A stretch of 64,000 bases of DNA from Schaalia suimastitidis DSM 15538 (GTDB lineage: Bacteria; Actinomycetota; Actinomycetes; Actinomycetales; Actinomycetaceae). Below the pieces are notes generated by a model. It had not been told where the DNA came from. It ran no database searches and saw only the letters and a program-made list of their open reading frames with translations. Shown in pieces: positions 10,011-19,433 of the stretch (the stretch's first letter is position 1; every line of letters starts with the position of its first letter). The DNA lies in the NCBI RefSeq assembly GCF_000429105.1, contig NZ_KE386848.1:183064-247063 (forward strand). The letters run 5' to 3'. A program made the translations under genes and the position numbers.

Positions 10011-12002
10011 CTACTTTGCTTGATCGACATCAACAACCGGCCCGCCGTAGATATCATCAATTGTGTCGGCAAAGCGCTGGAGCACAAGCGAACGCTTCAC
10101 TTTGAGTGAAGGCGTGAGCAAGCCGTTGGCCTCGGTGAAATCAGTGGTGAGCACCTTGATTTTGCGTATCGCCTCGGCACGTGACACGTGCTGATTGGCG
10201 CGATCCACCGCCCGTTCCAACGCGTTCAACACCTCAATATTGGTCGAGGCCTCCACAACCGACATGGCAGGCAGTCCATGGTTGCTTAGCCACCCCTGCA
10301 ACATCTCGGCGTCAAGGGTGACAAGAGCAGCGATAAAAGGCCGCTTATCGCCCACAACAACAACCTGTGAGATCAGCGGGTGTCCACGCAACGGATCCTC
10401 TAAGGATGCGGGTGCCACATTTTTCCCACCCGCAGTCACGATGATTTCTTTCGCACGTCCTGTGATGCGGACATAGCCGTCGCGATCTAAAGAGCCAAGG
10501 TCACCGGTTTTAAACCATCCGTCGTCCGTGAAAGCGGCGGCACTTGCCTCAGGATTATTATGGTACCCCTGGAAAACAGAGGGTCCCTTAATCAGGATTT
10601 CACCGTCGTCACTAATCTTGACCGACATGGGTGGTAGCGGCGGACCAACGGTGCCAATTTTGCTCAGACGCGGCGTATTGACTGATAGTGGCCCCACGGT
10701 TTCAGTCAGACCATAGCCCTCAAGGACCGGTAGTCCAAGTCCCGTGTAGAAGTGTGCCAGCCTCGTCGACAGCGGCGCTCCGCCGGAAATAATGAATTTC
10801 GCGTTGCCGCCAACGAGCTGCACAATCTTCGAATACACCAGTCGGTCCGCCAACGTACGCTGAGCTTTGAGCGATTTTGAGGGACCTTCAGGTGTTTCCA
10901 TCGCTTTAGAGTAGGCGACTGCCACCTGGGCAGCCCACCGAAATATCTTCTGCTTTGGCCCCCCACCTGCTTTAGCGTCCGCAGAGTTATAAATCTTCTC
11001 TAACACCCGCGGCACTGCCAGAAGGTAAGACGGGCGGAACGACGCCAAGTCAGTAAGGAGGTTCTTCGTATCAGGGGTATGTCCCAAGATGCCTTCGCCG
11101 GAGAGCTGGAATACCTGCAGGAAACGCGCAAAAACATGTGCGAGCGGCAGGAAAAGAAGCAGGCGGGAGTCCTTCCCCATCGCAACCTCAGGCATCCACG
11201 CGTGAGAATTCACCGCAAGCTCAGTGAAATTTCCGTGGGTGATCACCGTGCCTTTGGGTCGTCCCGTCGTCCCCGAGGTATAGACAATCGTTGCGAGCGA
11301 AGCGGTGGTGAGTTGGTCGGTGCGTGTTTGAACCGCCGTACGCGGCGTGGTCACACCAGCATCTTGAATCGTTTGGATGGCTTCGGTATCAAGGGAGAAG
11401 AACAGAAGATCATCAATGCCCAGGCGTTGACATGCAGCTTTTGCCAATTCTAGTTGGGTCACGGTCTCAGTCACGATGGCCCGCACATTGGCATCTTTAA
11501 TGATGTATTCGATTTGTTCGCCTGAGGAGGTTTCGTAGATCGGCACGGGGATAAGACCTGCCGCCCAACAGGAGTAGTCCAGTAGGGTCCATTCGTAACG
11601 AGTACGCGCCATAATGGCCAGCGACTGTCCAAATTCCAAACCCAATGCGATCAGGCCAGCGGCGGTTGCTTGAACCTCGTCGTGAAATTGTGCAGCCGTA
11701 ATATTGCGCCAGCCTGTGCCTAAGGCATCTTTCACGGCAATAAGTGGCCGCCGTGCACTACGTTGGACACGTCGTTGGAGCAGGTAGGGGATGGTAGTGC
11801 GCTCATCGATGCGGACCAGTACGGGCGCGTGCCATTCGAGGGCTTCGGTGCCATTATCACCTAACACAGGCTCGCCCAGTGCCCGGGGGAGGGTGCGTGG
11901 GGCCTGAGAGGAAGTCGCCTCGTGAACGTCAATTGACGAGGCCGCATCCTCGGTTTGGCTTGAGGTAACCGCATCCGATGCGTCATTGGGGGAGTGAACC
12001 AT
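10011..12002 (-). CDS. long-chain fatty acid CoA ligase (FadD15-like)
   Basis: This enzyme activates a fatty acid with ATP to an acyl-adenylate and transfers it to coenzyme A. Counting from the ATG at 12002 it has 663 residues. ANL-superfamily motifs are present in order: the P-loop YTSGTTGRPKG (241-251), EGYGLTE, the hinge region FKTGDLG, and GYVRITGRAKEIIV. The first 55 residues are Ser/Thr/Asp-rich and not conserved, and an upstream in-frame start at 12182 would lengthen this tail further, so the true start is uncertain. It is transcribed in the same direction as valS upstream but is separated from it by 258 bases containing an inverted repeat. Confidence 0.9.
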   Translation of the reverse strand: MVHSPNDASDAVTSSQTEDAASSIDVHEATSSQAPRTLPRALGEPVLGDNGTEALEWHAPVLVRIDERTTIPYLLQRRVQRSARRPLIAVKDALGTGWRNITAAQFHDEVQATAAGLIALGLEFGQSLAIMARTRYEWTLLDYSCWAAGLIPVPIYETSSGEQIEYIIKDANVRAIVTETVTQLELAKAACQRLGIDDLLFFSLDTEAIQTIQDAGVTTPRTAVQTRTDQLTTASLATIVYTSGTTGRPKGTVITHGNFTELAVNSHAWMPEVAMGKDSRLLLFLPLAHVFARFLQVFQLSGEGILGHTPDTKNLLTDLASFRPSYLLAVPRVLEKIYNSADAKAGGGPKQKIFRWAAQVAVAYSKAMETPEGPSKSLKAQRTLADRLVYSKIVQLVGGNAKFIISGGAPLSTRLAHFYTGLGLPVLEGYGLTETVGPLSVNTPRLSKIGTVGPPLPPMSVKISDDGEILIKGPSVFQGYHNNPEASAAAFTDDGWFKTGDLGSLDRDGYVRITGRAKEIIVTAGGKNVAPASLEDPLRGHPLISQVVVVGDKRPFIAALVTLDAEMLQGWLSNHGLPAMSVVEASTNIEVLNALERAVDRANQHVSRAEAIRKIKVLTTDFTEANGLLTPSLKVKRSLVLQRFADTIDDIYGGPVVDVDQAK

Positions 12003-12168
12003 CCTCAGTTCCCACTTTCTCATCCGCTTGGTGGTTGTACGTGGTGGCAAAGCCTCGTGCATAACCCTAGCGCGTAGGTGAGGCGGTGTCAGGTGGGGGT
12101 GCGCCGCAACCCAGTGGGCATATGAGGGCAGGAGTGGGCACATGAATGTAGGGCTGGGCAACCGAATA

Positions 12169-12212
12169 GGCTCACGAAACACCTCAACAGTTTCGGAGGT
12201 ATTTCGTGAACC
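12169..12212. terminator. imperfect inverted repeat between valS and the acyl-CoA ligase
   Basis: Bases 12172-12185 and 12196-12209 are complementary at 13 of 14 positions, with a 10-base spacer; two more G:C pairs lie outside one mismatch. It sits 50 bases past the valS stop, so it could be the valS terminator, but there is no T-tract and the spacing would also suit a dimeric repressor in front of the ligase gene. Confidence 0.5.
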
Positions 12213-12260
12213 ACATTCGCGTTGGGAGCCTGCGGACCGGGTGTCCGCAGAAGGTAGGCG

Positions 12261-14984
12261 TTACCCCTTATTGCGTGCCGGCGCCTCGCCCAATTCAAAA
12301 GCGGTGACCAGCACCTGGTCCCCACCCTCATACCCATCAAGGGCAGACAAGACCGGGTGCCCTTCAATGCGGGTGGCCGAGGCCACGTCACCACTCACCG
12401 CATCAAGGAAAGGCAGCAATGACGCCTCAGCCGCCACCTCGACACGCACAAAGGGGGTACGAGGCGAAACCTTCGCTTCCGATTTCACGCGCCGCAATAC
12501 AACCAAGGCAGCCGAAGCGGCCTTCAAATGCGCCGGATCGCCGTCCACGTCAGCCAATTCTGAGGCGCTGGGCCATGCCGCTTGATGCACAGAGCCTTCG
12601 CGGTACCACGACCACACCTCTTCAGTGACGAAAGGTAAGTAGGGGGCCAGCAGACGCACCACCGTATTGATCACCAGCGCAAGGGCTGCGCGTGCTGACG
12701 CCGCCTGCTCCTGGCTCCATTTCCCATCACGGTTGTACGCGCGTTCCTTCACCAACTCCAAATAGTCATCGCAGAAGGTCCAGAAGAAGGACTCCGTTGC
12801 CTCCAGCGCCTTCGTGTGGTCGTAGGCCTCCATTGCGGCGCCGCTCAGCTCAACGACTCGGCGCAGTTCAGCGAGCACCGAACGATCCAAAGGCTCAGTG
12901 ACATGACGCGGATCCAGGTCCACATCGGCACCTTCACCGCCCATGGTGAGAGCAAATTTCGACGCATTGAGGACCTTAATGGCCAGGCGACGACCAATCT
13001 TCATCTGCGCCTCGTCAAAGGTAGCATCCAAACCTAAACGCGCTGACGCCGCCCAATAACGCACCGCATCCGACCCATGCTTTTCCAGAAGAGCCATCGG
13101 GGTGACCACATTCCCCTTCGACTTCGACATCTTCTTGCGGTCCGGATCCAAAATCCAGCCGGAAATCGCAGCATTCGCCCACGGCAACGCACCAAACTCA
13201 AGGTTGGCGCGCACCACCGTTGAAAACAGCCACGTACGGATAATGTCTTGACCCTGTGGACGCACATCCATCGGGTAGGTGCGGGCAAAAAGATCGTCAT
13301 CGTGCAAGAAGCCGCAGGCAATCTGCGGTGACAAAGAGGACGTCGCCCAGGTGTCCATGACATCAAGTTCGCCAACGAAGCCACCCGGTGCACCACGTTG
13401 TTCTTCCACAAAACCTTCGGGCACGTCGCTGGACGGATCGACGGGCAGTGAGGCTTCAGGCGGGGTAAGAATCTGCGTGTAGTCGACTTGGCCAGCCTCG
13501 TCCACCCGATACCACACCGGGAAAGGCACACCAAAGAAACGTTGGCGAGAAATAAGCCAGTCATTATTGAGGCCAGTCACCCAATTCTCGTAACGCACGC
13601 GCATGAAATCCGGGTGGAAATCAAGCTGGCGGCCACGTTCAATAAGTTCGCCGCGCAAATCGGCGCCAGAGGCAGGATTAGTCCACGCCTTGCCTCCGTT
13701 ACGGATGTACCACTGGCGCGAGGTGACAATCTCCAGAGGCTTATCGCCCTTTTCAAAGAAATTTGTTTGCCGCAGTGTCTTTTCCGGCTCGCCACGCATT
13801 TCGCCACTTTCCTTGAGGCGCGCCACCACTGCCTCGCGCGCACTAAAGGTGGTTTTCCCAGCGATCTCTTCAAAAGCCTCGATACCAGCAGGGGTCGTGA
13901 TCCACTGCGGCACCTCTGCGTGGATCCGGCCATCCTTACGCAGGATTGCGCGCAACGGCAACTCAAGGTCACGCCACCAGTCAATATCAGTGGTGTCACC
14001 GAAGGTACAACACATGGCGATACCCGCGCCTTTGTCCCTTTCAGCCTGCGGATGAGCCAAGACAGGTACCTCAACACCAAAGACAGGCGAGGTCACCATT
14101 TGGCCAAATAATGGCTGATAGCGCTCGTCGTCGGGGTGCGCCACAAGGGCAACGCAGGCCGCAAGTAATTCAGGGCGTGTCGTTTCGATACATACGTCAA
14201 CGCCGTTTTCTACCGGCGCACCCTGCTCGGCTGCGCGAGCAGCAGCCTCAGCGTCAGTAATGTGGAAAGCTAAACGGTGGTAAAAGCCCGGGTATTCGCG
14301 CGACTCTAACTCTGCCTGCGCCACAGCCGTTTGGAATGTGACATCCCACAGGCCAGGTGCTTCACTTTGGTAGGCCTCGCCTCGTGCCAGGTTACGCAAG
14401 AAGGCAGCCTGAGCTACCTTACGTGCCCGCGCGCCAATCGTCTGGTACGTCTGTTTCCAATCCACCGACAAACCCAGGTAGCGCCACAGAGCCTCAAACT
14501 GTGCCTCATCTTCCACGGTAAGGCGCTCGCATAACTCCACGAAATTACGCCGCGAAATAGGCACCTGATCTGCTGCCTTAATAGATTTCCCTTCACCACC
14601 CTGGTGCGGGGGAACAAAATCTGGATCGTAGGGCAACGTAGGGTCGACACGGACACCGTAGTAATTCTGTACACGCCGTTCCGTGGGCAAGCCATTATCG
14701 TCCCAGCCCATCGGATAAAACACTGCCTTACCGCTCATCCTGCGATGGCGAGCAATCACATCGGTATGCGTATAGCTAAAGACATGCCCCACATGCAGTG
14801 AACCTGAGGCCGTCGGTGGAGGCGTGTCAATGGAGAATACCTGCTCGCGCTGGGCAGTGCGATCAAAAGCGTAGGTTCCTGCAGCTTCCCACTGAGCTCC
14901 CCACTTTGATTCAAGGCCTTCGGCGCCAACCTTGTCAGGTAGCACAGGTGCAGGCAAACGCGTGGGGGCAGGTGATGTGCTCAT
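12261..14984 (-). CDS. valS: valyl-tRNA synthetase, type 2
   Basis: This class I enzyme charges tRNA-Val and edits mischarged threonine. It has 907 residues from the ATG at 14984, chosen over an ATG at 14999 because GGAG lies nine bases before the inner start. The HIGH motif is HVGH (64-67) and KMSKS is at 618-622. Two traits mark it as the type 2 branch found in archaea, rickettsiae and some actinobacteria: the core sequence DVMDTWATSSLSPQI, where type 1 enzymes have DTWFSSAL, and no C-terminal coiled-coil arm. The anticodon-binding domain follows KMSKS. It is monocistronic, divergent from the M20 peptidase, and no T-box leader is visible upstream. Confidence 0.95.
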   Translation of the reverse strand: MSTSPAPTRLPAPVLPDKVGAEGLESKWGAQWEAAGTYAFDRTAQREQVFSIDTPPPTASGSLHVGHVFSYTHTDVIARHRRMSGKAVFYPMGWDDNGLPTERRVQNYYGVRVDPTLPYDPDFVPPHQGGEGKSIKAADQVPISRRNFVELCERLTVEDEAQFEALWRYLGLSVDWKQTYQTIGARARKVAQAAFLRNLARGEAYQSEAPGLWDVTFQTAVAQAELESREYPGFYHRLAFHITDAEAAARAAEQGAPVENGVDVCIETTRPELLAACVALVAHPDDERYQPLFGQMVTSPVFGVEVPVLAHPQAERDKGAGIAMCCTFGDTTDIDWWRDLELPLRAILRKDGRIHAEVPQWITTPAGIEAFEEIAGKTTFSAREAVVARLKESGEMRGEPEKTLRQTNFFEKGDKPLEIVTSRQWYIRNGGKAWTNPASGADLRGELIERGRQLDFHPDFMRVRYENWVTGLNNDWLISRQRFFGVPFPVWYRVDEAGQVDYTQILTPPEASLPVDPSSDVPEGFVEEQRGAPGGFVGELDVMDTWATSSLSPQIACGFLHDDDLFARTYPMDVRPQGQDIIRTWLFSTVVRANLEFGALPWANAAISGWILDPDRKKMSKSKGNVVTPMALLEKHGSDAVRYWAASARLGLDATFDEAQMKIGRRLAIKVLNASKFALTMGGEGADVDLDPRHVTEPLDRSVLAELRRVVELSGAAMEAYDHTKALEATESFFWTFCDDYLELVKERAYNRDGKWSQEQAASARAALALVINTVVRLLAPYLPFVTEEVWSWYREGSVHQAAWPSASELADVDGDPAHLKAASAALVVLRRVKSEAKVSPRTPFVRVEVAAEASLLPFLDAVSGDVASATRIEGHPVLSALDGYEGGDQVLVTAFELGEAPARNKG

Positions 14985-15205
14985 TGCAATATTCTCCATC
15001 CGAGTCGTGGATTATCTACGCGTCTAAGGGTACGGGCTTTTTGCGCTACTGCGGTAATGCGGCAGGTAGCGTATCGCGATAACGTGGCATGATTAACGAG
15101 GCGGCGGCACCCTTCCTGCAGGAGGCGGTATTGCGCACCGCGTCGCCTCCATCTGTGCCCTAGGCGATGCCTTGGTCTACACCGTCACTGTTGAGCGAGT
15201 GAAAT

Positions 15206-16531
15206 ATGAACCTTGTCGAAGAAACCGTTGAGTTGCTAAAAGAACTCGTTGCCAACGCCTGCGTCAACGATTCCAACCCCACATCGGGCAACGAGTGGCG
15301 CAGCGCGGACACTTTGGAACGCTATTTCGCTGACACATGCTTAACAGTGACCCGCATTGAACCCGCGCCTGGACGCACCACACTGATCGCCCACCTGCCA
15401 GGCAGCGACCCAACAGCTGATCCTCTTACCCTCATCGGACACACCGATGTTGTTCCAGTGGACCAATCGCGCTGGAGTCACCCACCATTTGAAGTCAGCA
15501 GCGACGGAGAAAAACTGTGGGGCAGGGGAGTGGTTGACATGCTTCACCTGACCGCCGCAATGGCCGTCATTATCAAAGCGGCCGCAACAGGCAACACGAC
15601 GTTCCGTGGGGCACTCACCTTCGTCGCTGCGGCCGACGAAGAAGCGCGCGCAGGCTTAGGTATGCGGTGGATTGAAGAACACGCGCCTCATGCCATCGAC
15701 TGGCGGTACTGCATATCAGAATCAGGCGGTGGGCATATCCACGGCGCTCGCGGTAGCGATGCCATTGTGATCACTGTTGGTGAAAAAGGTGCGGCACAGC
15801 GTCGGCTTCACGTCACGGGCGATGCTGGACACGGTTCGGTACCGCTAGGCAAGCACAGCGCCGTGGACATTGCCGCCCAGGTGGTGCAGCGCCTCGGCAA
15901 TGCCATCGTCCCCAGGGCCGCAGACGATTTGTGGGCCACCTTCGTTGAGGCCTTCGAATTTGACCAGGCAACCGAAACATCACTGATCGGCGGCACCTAT
16001 GACGGTGACTACACATGTTTTGGTGACCTTGCCCCATACGCGCACGCCATTTCGCGTATGAGTATTGCGCGCACCGCCATCCATGCAGGTACTGCCATCA
16101 ATGTATTGCCGTCCTATGCCCAGATTGACCTTGATATCCGCACCTTGCCCGGCATGGATGATGACGATGTAGACGCGGTACTACGCCACGCACTGGCTGA
16201 CTTTCATGACAAGGTAGCCATTGAGCGACTCATCTGCGAAGAGGCAACACTCAGCCCTCAAGACAATCGCCTCTATGACGTGATCGCAACGGTACTGAGC
16301 GAACAACACCCCACGTCTCGCGTGATTCCCGTCCTGTTCCCCGGCGGTACAGATCTACGCGTTGCGCGAAGACAAGGTGGCGTGGGCTACGGCTTTGGCT
16401 CCTGTGCTCAGCCTCGTACGTTGGGCAGTATCTATGGGCAATTACATGCCCATGACGAATGTCTCTTTTTGGAGGATTTGGAGCTGACCGTGATGGCACT
16501 ACATGAGGTAGTACGCCGATTCTTGCAATAG
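15206..16531 (+). CDS. M20 family metallopeptidase (dipeptidase / DapE-ArgE-like)
   Basis: This cytoplasmic metal-dependent amidohydrolase has 441 residues. Expected metal and catalytic residues are visible: His79 and Asp81 in GHTDVVP, Asp111 in WGRGVVDM, Glu145-Glu146 in AADEEARAG, Glu172 in ISESGGG, and a C-terminal histidine in QLHAHDE. The inserted dimerisation domain lies about residues 190-310. M20 members cleave dipeptides, acetylornithine or succinyl-diaminopimelate; the sequence alone does not separate these, although M20A-type dipeptidases of this length are common. It lies just before a peptide importer, which fits a role in breaking down imported peptides, but has its own weak terminator. 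Confidence 0.88.
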   Translation: MNLVEETVELLKELVANACVNDSNPTSGNEWRSADTLERYFADTCLTVTRIEPAPGRTTLIAHLPGSDPTADPLTLIGHTDVVPVDQSRWSHPPFEVSSDGEKLWGRGVVDMLHLTAAMAVIIKAAATGNTTFRGALTFVAAADEEARAGLGMRWIEEHAPHAIDWRYCISESGGGHIHGARGSDAIVITVGEKGAAQRRLHVTGDAGHGSVPLGKHSAVDIAAQVVQRLGNAIVPRAADDLWATFVEAFEFDQATETSLIGGTYDGDYTCFGDLAPYAHAISRMSIARTAIHAGTAINVLPSYAQIDLDIRTLPGMDDDDVDAVLRHALADFHDKVAIERLICEEATLSPQDNRLYDVIATVLSEQHPTSRVIPVLFPGGTDLRVARRQGGVGYGFGSCAQPRTLGSIYGQLHAHDECLFLEDLELTVMALHEVVRRFLQ

Positions 16532-16533
16532 GT

Positions 16534-16557
16534 GCACGTAGCAAATACGTGCCTTTC
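16534..16557 (+). terminator. short hairpin after the M20 peptidase
   Basis: A 7-bp stem GCACGTA/TACGTGC (16534-16540 with 16546-16552) with a five-base loop is followed by CTTTC, two bases after the stop codon. It is short and the T-run is poor, so it may be only a partial terminator. Confidence 0.45.
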
Positions 16558-16670
16558 AGGGTGTTACTGTCGCCCACCTAGTGTCACGGTATGTCTTTTT
16601 CGGTCAAGATGCCCTACCTTTGCGCTTGGTCCACAAAGGGCATCCCCTATTTCTTCCAGGAGGTTGAACC

Positions 16671-18275
16671 ATGCCAGGTGCACTACGCGGCGCACGAAGA
16701 CTAGCCGCAACAGCAACACTTACAGCAGCAATTATGGGCATGGCGGCCTGTGCGCCATCCTCCGTGCCCTCCACCGCTACCAGCAGTCAAAGCAGTAGCG
16801 CGACAACACTGTCAGTGGGGCTACCCGGTAGCCTGTCAACCCTTGACGTTGCCCAAGAAGCAGGCATTTTGAACTACTACGTAGCTCAATTGTCTTCAGA
16901 AGGCTTGCTTGGTGTTGACGGCAACGGTGCGCTCATCCCGGCGCTCGCACAAAGCTGGGAAACGACCGATGGGCAAACGTGGAATTTTACGCTGCGTGAC
17001 GGCGTCAAATTCCACGATGGAACAGACGTCACCATTGATGATGTCCTATTTTCTATCGAAGTAGCACGGGACCCAGAGCGTTCACCTTCAACAGCGGTGT
17101 ACTGGCCCGAAGGTGTCAACGTTGCTGCGAACGGTGACAATGGCATCACCATTACCTTGCCTGCTCCTGCAGTGAATTTTGGGTGGACCGTCACGTCAAA
17201 TGGTGGCCTGTGGATCACGTCGAAGGCCTACTACGAGGCCGCGCAAGCCTATGGTTCCTCCACGGATCTCATTATGGGGACTGGCCCCTATAAGCCGGTG
17301 GCCTTCCAACCTGACTCCCATGCCACCTTCGAACGTGTCGACACGTGGTGGGGCACTGCCAATGACGCTGCGGCACACACCGTTGAATTTGCATTCTTCT
17401 CTGATGAATCCACGCGTCTGCTCGCACAGCAATCAGGCGAAATTGACGTGGCACTACAGGTGCCTGCCGCGCAGACCGAACAGTATGGAGCCATCACTGG
17501 CGCCAAAGCCATCACCCTAACTGACCGCTCATACGTGGGTCTCACCTTCGACGCGGGCGTCGCACCCTTCGATGACATCCACGTGCGCCGCGCCATTGCT
17601 TACGCCATCGACCGCGAAGCTATCGTGTCCTCCATCCTGCAAGGACGTGGTGAAGTTGCGACCTCCATTGAAAGCCCAGAGCAGCTGGGCACCGAAATTG
17701 GTGTGGATGCTGCACGTGACCTCATCGCTGGCCTGCCAACCTACAACTTCAACCTTGACAAAGCCAAGGAAGAACTTGCCCAGTCATCTGTGCCGCAAGG
17801 CTTTGACGCGGAACTGCTGTACCCCAATTCCATCCCGGAGTTAGGTACTGCCGCGCTGGCTATCGCCGATAACCTCAAAGGTCTTGGCATTAACCTCACA
17901 GTGACTGACCAACCTGTCGAACAGTGGATTTCTACTCTGGGCACGGGTGATTATGGGATTTCCTATATGTCGTACACGCCAACCACAGGTGATGCGGTGG
18001 AAATTTCTGGGTGGCTGCTTGGCCCTGGTAACCCTGCACGCTACGTGAACGACGAGGTACAGTCGCTCATTGCTGCCTCTACCAGCCAAACCGATGCGAC
18101 CCAGCGCGCCACTGATGCAGTAGCGGCGACAAAGATTGCCTTGGATGACCTTGCGTATGCGCCAATGTGGTGGGGTGCTCAAACGACGGTACTTGGTCCG
18201 AAGGTATCTGCCAGTGAGTTGTCCCCTTACTTCTTCATGACACCTTGGGCACTCAGCCTACCGGTGACGCAATAA
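16671..18275 (+). CDS. peptide ABC transporter substrate-binding lipoprotein
   Basis: This 534-residue lipoprotein captures oligopeptides (or a related solute) for the downstream permeases. It has a lipobox MAAC with Cys27, a short Ser/Thr-rich linker, and a family 5 (DppA/OppA) binding domain, with the typical segments PALAQSWETTDGQTWNFTLR and GVKFHDGTDVTIDDVLFS. The start follows AGGAGG (16658-16663) by seven bases. A terminator separates it from the permease genes, so it is probably made in excess of them. The family also includes nickel, haem and dipeptide binders; the ligand cannot be told from the sequence. Confidence 0.93.
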   Translation: MPGALRGARRLAATATLTAAIMGMAACAPSSVPSTATSSQSSSATTLSVGLPGSLSTLDVAQEAGILNYYVAQLSSEGLLGVDGNGALIPALAQSWETTDGQTWNFTLRDGVKFHDGTDVTIDDVLFSIEVARDPERSPSTAVYWPEGVNVAANGDNGITITLPAPAVNFGWTVTSNGGLWITSKAYYEAAQAYGSSTDLIMGTGPYKPVAFQPDSHATFERVDTWWGTANDAAAHTVEFAFFSDESTRLLAQQSGEIDVALQVPAAQTEQYGAITGAKAITLTDRSYVGLTFDAGVAPFDDIHVRRAIAYAIDREAIVSSILQGRGEVATSIESPEQLGTEIGVDAARDLIAGLPTYNFNLDKAKEELAQSSVPQGFDAELLYPNSIPELGTAALAIADNLKGLGINLTVTDQPVEQWISTLGTGDYGISYMSYTPTTGDAVEISGWLLGPGNPARYVNDEVQSLIAASTSQTDATQRATDAVAATKIALDDLAYAPMWWGAQTTVLGPKVSASELSPYFFMTPWALSLPVTQ

Positions 18276-18281
18276 GACACC

Positions 18282-18335
18282 GTGTACTGCCCCAGGCTGA
18301 CCGTGAAGAGAAAGCTTGGGGCAGTAACACTTTTT
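18282..18335 (+). terminator. intercistronic rho-independent terminator
   Basis: A 14-bp stem with one G:U pair (18285-18298 with 18313-18326) is followed closely by TTTTT at 18331-18335. It lies between the binding-protein gene and its permeases, so it likely lets only part of transcription continue, giving more binding protein than membrane components. Confidence 0.85.
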
Positions 18336-18482
18336 GATGCGGACATTGTGTTCGCCTCGACACATTATGTAAACCACAGCTTGGACGTTGGAATCTCGCC
18401 GTAAAACATGCCTAAGCTAGTACTTCGTAGTTGAGTTGCCCAAAGGCACTCCCGTCGCCTCCACGTCGTAGGAAGGAGTCGA

Positions 18483-19433
18483 ATGGCACTGAAGCAGGTG
18501 ATGTCGCGTATCGCGCAATCCGCGGGCGTCATGCTTGTCCTTTCTTTCATTGTTTTTTCCCTCCTGCACCTGGTGCCGGGGGATATTGTGAAAACGTTGG
18601 TTGGCACCAGACGTGTGACCGACGAAGTACGGCAGGCAATCACCGATAAATACAACCTCGATGATCCTTTCCTTATCCAATACGCCAAATGGTTAGCGAA
18701 TGCTCTCACCGGCGACCTTGGTACGTCGATACGCACCAATGCGCCCGTCGTTGACACCATTACTCAACGTGTTGGTGTGACGGCACTGTTGACATTGATC
18801 GCTTTCATTGTGGCGATGTGTGTAGGCATTGTCCTTGGCGTTGTGGCGGCACACCGAATAGGGAGTCGGACCGACCGTACCATTGTGGGGTGGGCAGTCG
18901 TAGGTATCAGTGCCCCAGGCTTCGCACTTGGTTTGATCTTGTTATACGTCTTTTCTGTGATGCTCGGCTGGTTTCCAATTTTTGGTATCGGACGAGGCGG
19001 TGCAGACCTCGCCTGGCACCTCACCTTGCCAGGTATCGCACTTGCGGTGGGTACGTGTGCCCTCATCATTCGGATTACGCGAGCCGCTGTAGCGCATGAA
19101 TTGGAGCAGGACTACGTCACCTTCGCGCGTTCCAGAGGTATTGATCGTCGCCGGATCCGCCGCATGTATTTAAAGAATGCGTCCATCCCGATTATCACGT
19201 CCGCTGGCTTAGTCTTAGGGTCACTTTTCGGCTCCACAGTATTAGTGGAACAAACCTTCTCACTGCCGGGCCTTGGTCAACTACTCGCCGACTCGATCAC
19301 CTTCAAAGATGTCCCGGTTGTCCAAGCGATCGTGCTGTTGGTCGCGGGGGTGATCGTTGCAGTCACGCTTGTCGTTGATCTTCTAGTCCTCGCTATTGAT
19401 CCGACAGCGCATGCACGCCAGGGGGTGCAATGA
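18483..19433 (+). CDS. peptide ABC transporter permease (DppB-like)
   Basis: This 316-residue inner-membrane subunit forms half of the import channel. About six membrane segments are visible, the first at residues 12-30 with the DppB-type QSAGVMLVLSFIVFSLLHLV. The cytoplasmic coupling loop appears as the EAA-like stretch YVTFARSRGIDRRRI. A strong ribosome site GGAAGGAG (18471-18478) fixes the start. Its stop overlaps the next permease by four bases (ATGA), showing translational coupling. Confidence 0.95.
   Translation: MALKQVMSRIAQSAGVMLVLSFIVFSLLHLVPGDIVKTLVGTRRVTDEVRQAITDKYNLDDPFLIQYAKWLANALTGDLGTSIRTNAPVVDTITQRVGVTALLTLIAFIVAMCVGIVLGVVAAHRIGSRTDRTIVGWAVVGISAPGFALGLILLYVFSVMLGWFPIFGIGRGGADLAWHLTLPGIALAVGTCALIIRITRAAVAHELEQDYVTFARSRGIDRRRIRRMYLKNASIPIITSAGLVLGSLFGSTVLVEQTFSLPGLGQLLADSITFKDVPVVQAIVLLVAGVIVAVTLVVDLLVLAIDPTAHARQGVQ

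Noticed and set aside
13488-14111. Plus-strand frame of 207 codons opposite valS
   Set aside because: It is a mirror of the highly conserved valS coding sequence.
14985-15205. T-box or other riboswitch before valS
   Set aside because: No T-box consensus or specifier structure could be recognised on the minus strand.
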